A stretch of DNA of 64,000 bases from Ricordea florida (lineage: Eukaryota; Cnidaria; Anthozoa; Corallimorpharia; Ricordeidae), in NCBI GenBank assembly GCA_949710005.1, contig OX453283.1, forward strand, positions 26,382,052 to 26,446,051. Reading direction: 5' to 3'. The position numbers were made by a program, and so were the translations under genes. Within the stretch, counting starts at the first letter, position 1. Every line of letters starts with the position of its first letter. Below the pieces are notes generated by a model. It ran no database searches and had not been told where the DNA came from. It was given only the letters and a program-made list of their open reading frames with translations. Below, in pieces: positions 60,549 to 64,000 of the stretch.

Positions 60549-62182
60549 TCAATCATCGGGCCAAAATTGACATCGGCATCGATCGGTGAATCCGGACGTG
60601 TTCGGCTTTCCGTCGCACGCGCATCGTGTATTGGTATCCCTGTGTCCACACATGACTGGCAGCTTCTCAACCGGTTTACACAGCGAGCTTTCTTCATTGC
60701 GAGGCACATCGACAATTCGGAGATTTGGTCGGTGATTGGGTGGTTTGCACTGCCTTATGGCGCATGCGCGTGCCCAGATTGGAAGAAGAGGTCCAGTTTT
60801 ACAATCGACTCGACAGTGAGCAATTTTAGGGTTGATAAGATCTCCTTTTTTACAAGTTCCAGGACGCTTAGGATCGCACCTCTCCCCATCGTCGATTTCA
60901 CAATGTGCAATGTTGTCCACAACATGAATCATAGAAGCCACTTTGGCTTTGAACTTTATGTCGTACCCAACGGCTATAAGACACTTCCGGAACCCTACGT
61001 TACAATAACACGCTCTGTAGCTGAAGATTGTACCTTTCTTAGGAATGCTCTTCCCCTCTGCGCATGTCAGCATTCGATAACAGCAAAAATCTATTTCGTT
61101 CTTTGGCTCTGTTCCTCCTGGTCTCGTAAACGTTGTTTTCGACACATCACAGTAGTGTGTTTTCTCGCTCAGAAAGTGGAGAACTTCATTTGGCAGACAC
61201 GCAAACCCGTCGCCTTCTTCCTCGTTGCCCATCATCCAACCAACATTCTTATCATAGAGTTCAATGCACGTTCCGTTATTTTCTTCGCAAAGTCCCGGAT
61301 TTGCTGTACACTGATTTATTCCGAGACGACAACTCTCACTGTCAGCGGGGCACTCACAGCGGAGTTCAGACCCCCACATCTTACAACGACTTTGGTATGC
61401 ACAGACTCCTGGAATGCGACACAGATTTACAAAGTATTGACACCTGAAAAGAATAAATATATAGAACTGGATTATGTGACAAGTCAAACAGTACCACAGT
61501 ACAGAACTTTAAGAGGTTTACAAAGAATGGTCACACTGCATGGTTTGATCCGCAGATGAAAAAGTTAGAACCACGTCAAACTGTATAGTAAAACAAACAG
61601 TACCACAGTACAGTAATATTCAGTAGCTTTACAAATAATGGTGAAATCTCTTGACTCTGTACTATAGTTACTTCAGTTATATTACCTGCATTTATTTCTC
61701 AACCAGTTGGTTTGTGTGGGATCTTTTTCTGGGGGCGCATCACAAACACAACGAGTACCGTGCCCTCCGCACACAAAACTCCCGTAACGATCGAAATTAA
61801 TCGGCACGCATCGCGGTTCGCCATAACTCGGTCCAACATTCCTAACGTGGAACAAATTCGCTTCGGGAATGTTCGGAAAACAACGATAACCGTAGCTGAT
61901 CTTAAATCCTTCAACAAGCGAGTGGAAAACATTTCCTGAAAACTGCAATTGGCAGTTTGCCACCCGCGGGTCGACCAGGTCTCCTGTCCCGCAGTCTCCT
62001 TTGAGCGGGTTACAGCTTTCTTTAATGGGACGTATGTATCGATTTCTAAGCGCGACACATTGGATGAGGCTTGGCTTCTTTTCGCAGAGCGTTGAAAGAT
62101 TAACGAGCGGCAAAAGGAGAAAGAAGAAAATCAGTTTGAAAAGAGACCTCATGGCTTTGTGTCGGGTGGAGGACTTCGTCAT
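60549..62182 (-). CDS. Secreted cysteine-rich protein, EGF-like and degenerate PLA2-like, host gene
   Basis: Two exons on minus, 62182-61686 and 61443-60549, join in phase with GT/AG borders. The signal peptide follows the second Met (62152: MRSLFKLIFFFLLLPLVN). Many cysteines follow in repeated CK.GDL(V/I)(D/N)P(R/K)(V/I)A(N/H)C units (GTGDLVDPRVANC in exon 1 and KKGDLINPKIAHC in exon 2). EGF-like stretches lie in exon 2 (NQCTANPGLCEENNGTCIEL). FCCYRMLTCAEG with ACYCNVGFRKCL resembles the core of secreted phospholipase A2, but the catalytic His-Asp of CCxxHDxC is absent. So it is probably a non-enzymatic extracellular binding protein. Family name uncertain. Confidence 0.65.
61480..61640 (+). 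repeat. 105-bp repeat copy in the intron of the cysteine-rich gene
   Basis: Contains gaatggtcacactgcatggt and actgtatagtaaaacaaaca as in the ZP-gene introns. Confidence 0.8.
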
Positions 62183-63054
62183 GAAACGTGTAGCACGCGC
62201 TCGCTCAAGTGTGCTCGCGCGAGCTCAAGTGTACTCGCGCGCGCAGTTTAGAAAACAGTGGGTCGTTTTTAACTTTTAAATTGCACTTGGTATAGCCTTT
62301 TCGCGCGTTCTTCTGAGGAGGCTAGCCTTTTTAGGACACAAGAAGATAAAAGAAAGTCTTCGTTGTAAATTTGTGGAAAGATTACCTGACTTATCTCACT
62401 TGTATGAGAAACAACAGTTTTGTGGCCTCCAGAGGCCGGACTAATTCGCTTTGTCCCTTTCCGACCTCATTCCCAGGGTTTCTCTTCTTCCCGCTTCTCT
62501 CGCCACGGAGGCCGAGTAGAAGAGGACCCTGGGGAGGGGGTTGATCCCTTTCTAACTGGCAGGTCACTCAATATTATTGTACGTAGTTTTGACCCATTTT
62601 TCACCTTGCAATTTCAATAATACTTAGAAGTAAAATCAAAAACTTTTCCACCAGAAAACTATTTCCCAACTTCTGATTGGCTATAAGAAGACCGATGAAC
62701 GGTGCCAACTTCTGTACGTAAGCCATCTTTCGACTGCAAAATTATTTTACTCTATGAGCGAATTTGTCACAGATCCTAAAGGCGAAACTATTTCCCCCAA
62801 CTAACTAAGAGGTAAGAAAACACACAACCTAAAACTGTTAACCGCCAGTACAGAAGGGAGAGGTTAGGCCTGACGGTTCATGTAGGAGGGAGAAAGGACG
62901 TAAAAACAGGGAGAAAGGGAGACAGGAAAACAAGTCTGTAAAGGGAGGAAGGAGAGACGGCCAAGGTAGATAGGGGATAGGGATGAAGAAGGGCTAAAAA
63001 TTTGGAAATACAATATTTAACTGCCTGTTTACCTCCCATGGTCGTGCGAGAAAT
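62183..63054. other. 5' flank of the cysteine-rich gene, no further gene
   Basis: It includes a gcgcgagc-rich stretch (62190-62245) next to the gene start and purine-rich sequence (62880-62990). No coding region is supported. Confidence 0.5.
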
Positions 63055-63998
63055 AGGCCTTTCCAGATTGTGCTCCCAAAAAGCTAAAAAAGTGCTCCCA
63101 AAAATGCCCAAAAGATGCTTAAAAAGTGCTGCAAAACCAAAATAGTGCTCAAAGGTTGCTCCAAAAATGAAAAAAGTGCTACTGAATATTTTTAATTATT
63201 TGAAAGAAAAGATGCTTTCCAATTTAGATTTGCAACTAAAAGGTAAGTTTCCATTGAATACAAGTCAATAATTGCACAAATAACGAATAATACTTTTATT
63301 ACATAAATGCGTTAGTCAGAGTAGTTTCCATAAGCCTGTGAAACACACTTTAGTATATAACAACTTACTATTATAAATGCTTTTGTTCGCTTTTGTGCTT
63401 TCTTACCTTCTACTCTGTACCTTCAACACTAATATTTCACGGGTTTATGGAAACCACTCTAAAACAATATTCATTTATATAATACCATATCTGCTTTTCT
63501 GGCTAACATATAAGGCGTTAGATTAGTTATTAACTAGTTCAACAGCCCACAGGCTACCCAATATTTGTAGTTACCGATGTACCACAGGAATGGATACCCA
63601 ATCAAATGTCGAAATCACCAGTTTTAGCCTAGTTGAGATATTATTTGTAGTCAAGGGAACTTGAAATTGCTATATGTGGTGTTTCGGGCCCAAGTAGAAT
63701 AAAAGATTCCGGCACAAAAACAACGATAACAATTTTTATTTCTCTCCCCGAGCACATGCTCCCCTTCTGCATCCCATAATGCACTAGGGATCATGTGACT
63801 CACACGTCACAATAGAAACACTACACTATATAAAACAAAAAATCAAGTAATTTGCTTCAAATAAGCTAGACATTAGCTTGTTTACCAAAAAAGTTGACAG
63901 AAGATGCTCTTTGGCCAAAAAAGTGCTCTCTGATCAAAATAGTGCTCCCAAAGCATAATTGCGCTAAAAAAGTGCCGAGCACAATCTGGAAAGGCCTA
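63055..63998. mobile_element. TA-flanked inverted-repeat element (about 0.94 kb)
   Basis: ta-ggcctttccagattgtgctc (63055 on) is inverted as gagcacaatctggaaaggcc-ta (to 63998). Subterminal copies of aaaaagtgctc lie at both ends. No transposase is inside; TA flanks suggest a Tc1/mariner-type insertion. Confidence 0.72.
63313..63462. repeat. MITE nested in the TA-flanked element
   Basis: agagtagtttccataagcctgtgaaa is imperfectly inverted at its right end (tttcacgggtttatggaaaccactct). The same ends appear near 8793 in the CACTA-like element. Confidence 0.65.
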
Positions 63999-64000
63999 GC

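Noticed and set aside
60567-61559. 330-codon plus-strand frame
   Set aside because: Antisense shadow of the spliced cysteine-rich gene; it runs into the 105-bp repeat and intron.

Overview
The window looks like nuclear DNA of a metazoan, most likely a cnidarian and probably an anthozoan (inference). Three host genes with GT-AG introns are present: a ZP-domain membrane protein, an SLC15A4-like transporter and a secreted cysteine-rich protein. They sit among many transposons, foldback MITEs and minisatellites. I recall several of the virus-like proteins here as common in cnidarian genomes; no search could be run.

Two diverged Polinton/Maverick-type (adintovirus-like) elements dominate. Element 1 runs from before base 1 to about 19.37 kb. 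It holds a family-B DNA polymerase, an rve integrase, a small major-capsid candidate, a packaging ATPase, a set of small membrane proteins, a possible minor capsid gene with an internal deletion, a large protein with a C-terminal membrane anchor, and a zinc-repeat protein facing inward from the right end. It is decayed. Stops inside a 45-bp repeat cut the start of the polymerase. A CACTA/Chapaev-like transposon (8008-11037) splits a promoter. A nearly full-length LINE (about 13036-16411) splits another gene.

Element 2 (30252-46916) has both ends: 6-bp target duplications (cgcgtc), 5'-AG...CT-3' termini and terminal inverted repeats of about 255 bp. It has the same core genes in the same order, plus cargo absent from element 1. 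The cargo is a TFIIB-like factor between the polymerase and integrase, and a cassette (about 38.67-40.68 kb) of a frameshifted protein, a DUF2738-like protein and a small membrane protein. This cassette is punctuated by three near-identical stem-loops. Element 2 is also decayed, with frameshifts in the polymerase and two other genes.

Across both elements a TTTAAA(A)GAT-like motif lies about 28-36 nt upstream of most start codons, which suggests a dedicated promoter. Together with the TFIIB homologue it points to transcriptional autonomy, which is unusual for this class. In element 2 the inverted repeats encode the same SAP-like N-terminal domain for both outermost genes, the polymerase and the zinc-repeat protein.

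Region 19.4-30.2 kb holds MITEs, a ZP-domain gene (20.48-23.17 kb), an A-rich 63-bp minisatellite and an element with an integrase H2C2 exon. Element 2 appears nested in an older DNA transposon (about 27.20-52.54 kb) that carries a Mutator-like transposase gene and a four-exon companion gene. Region 52.8-64 kb holds a 105-bp repeat array, foldback elements, the SLC15A4-like gene, a tRNA-like sequence, the cysteine-rich gene and a TA-flanked inverted-repeat element at the end.
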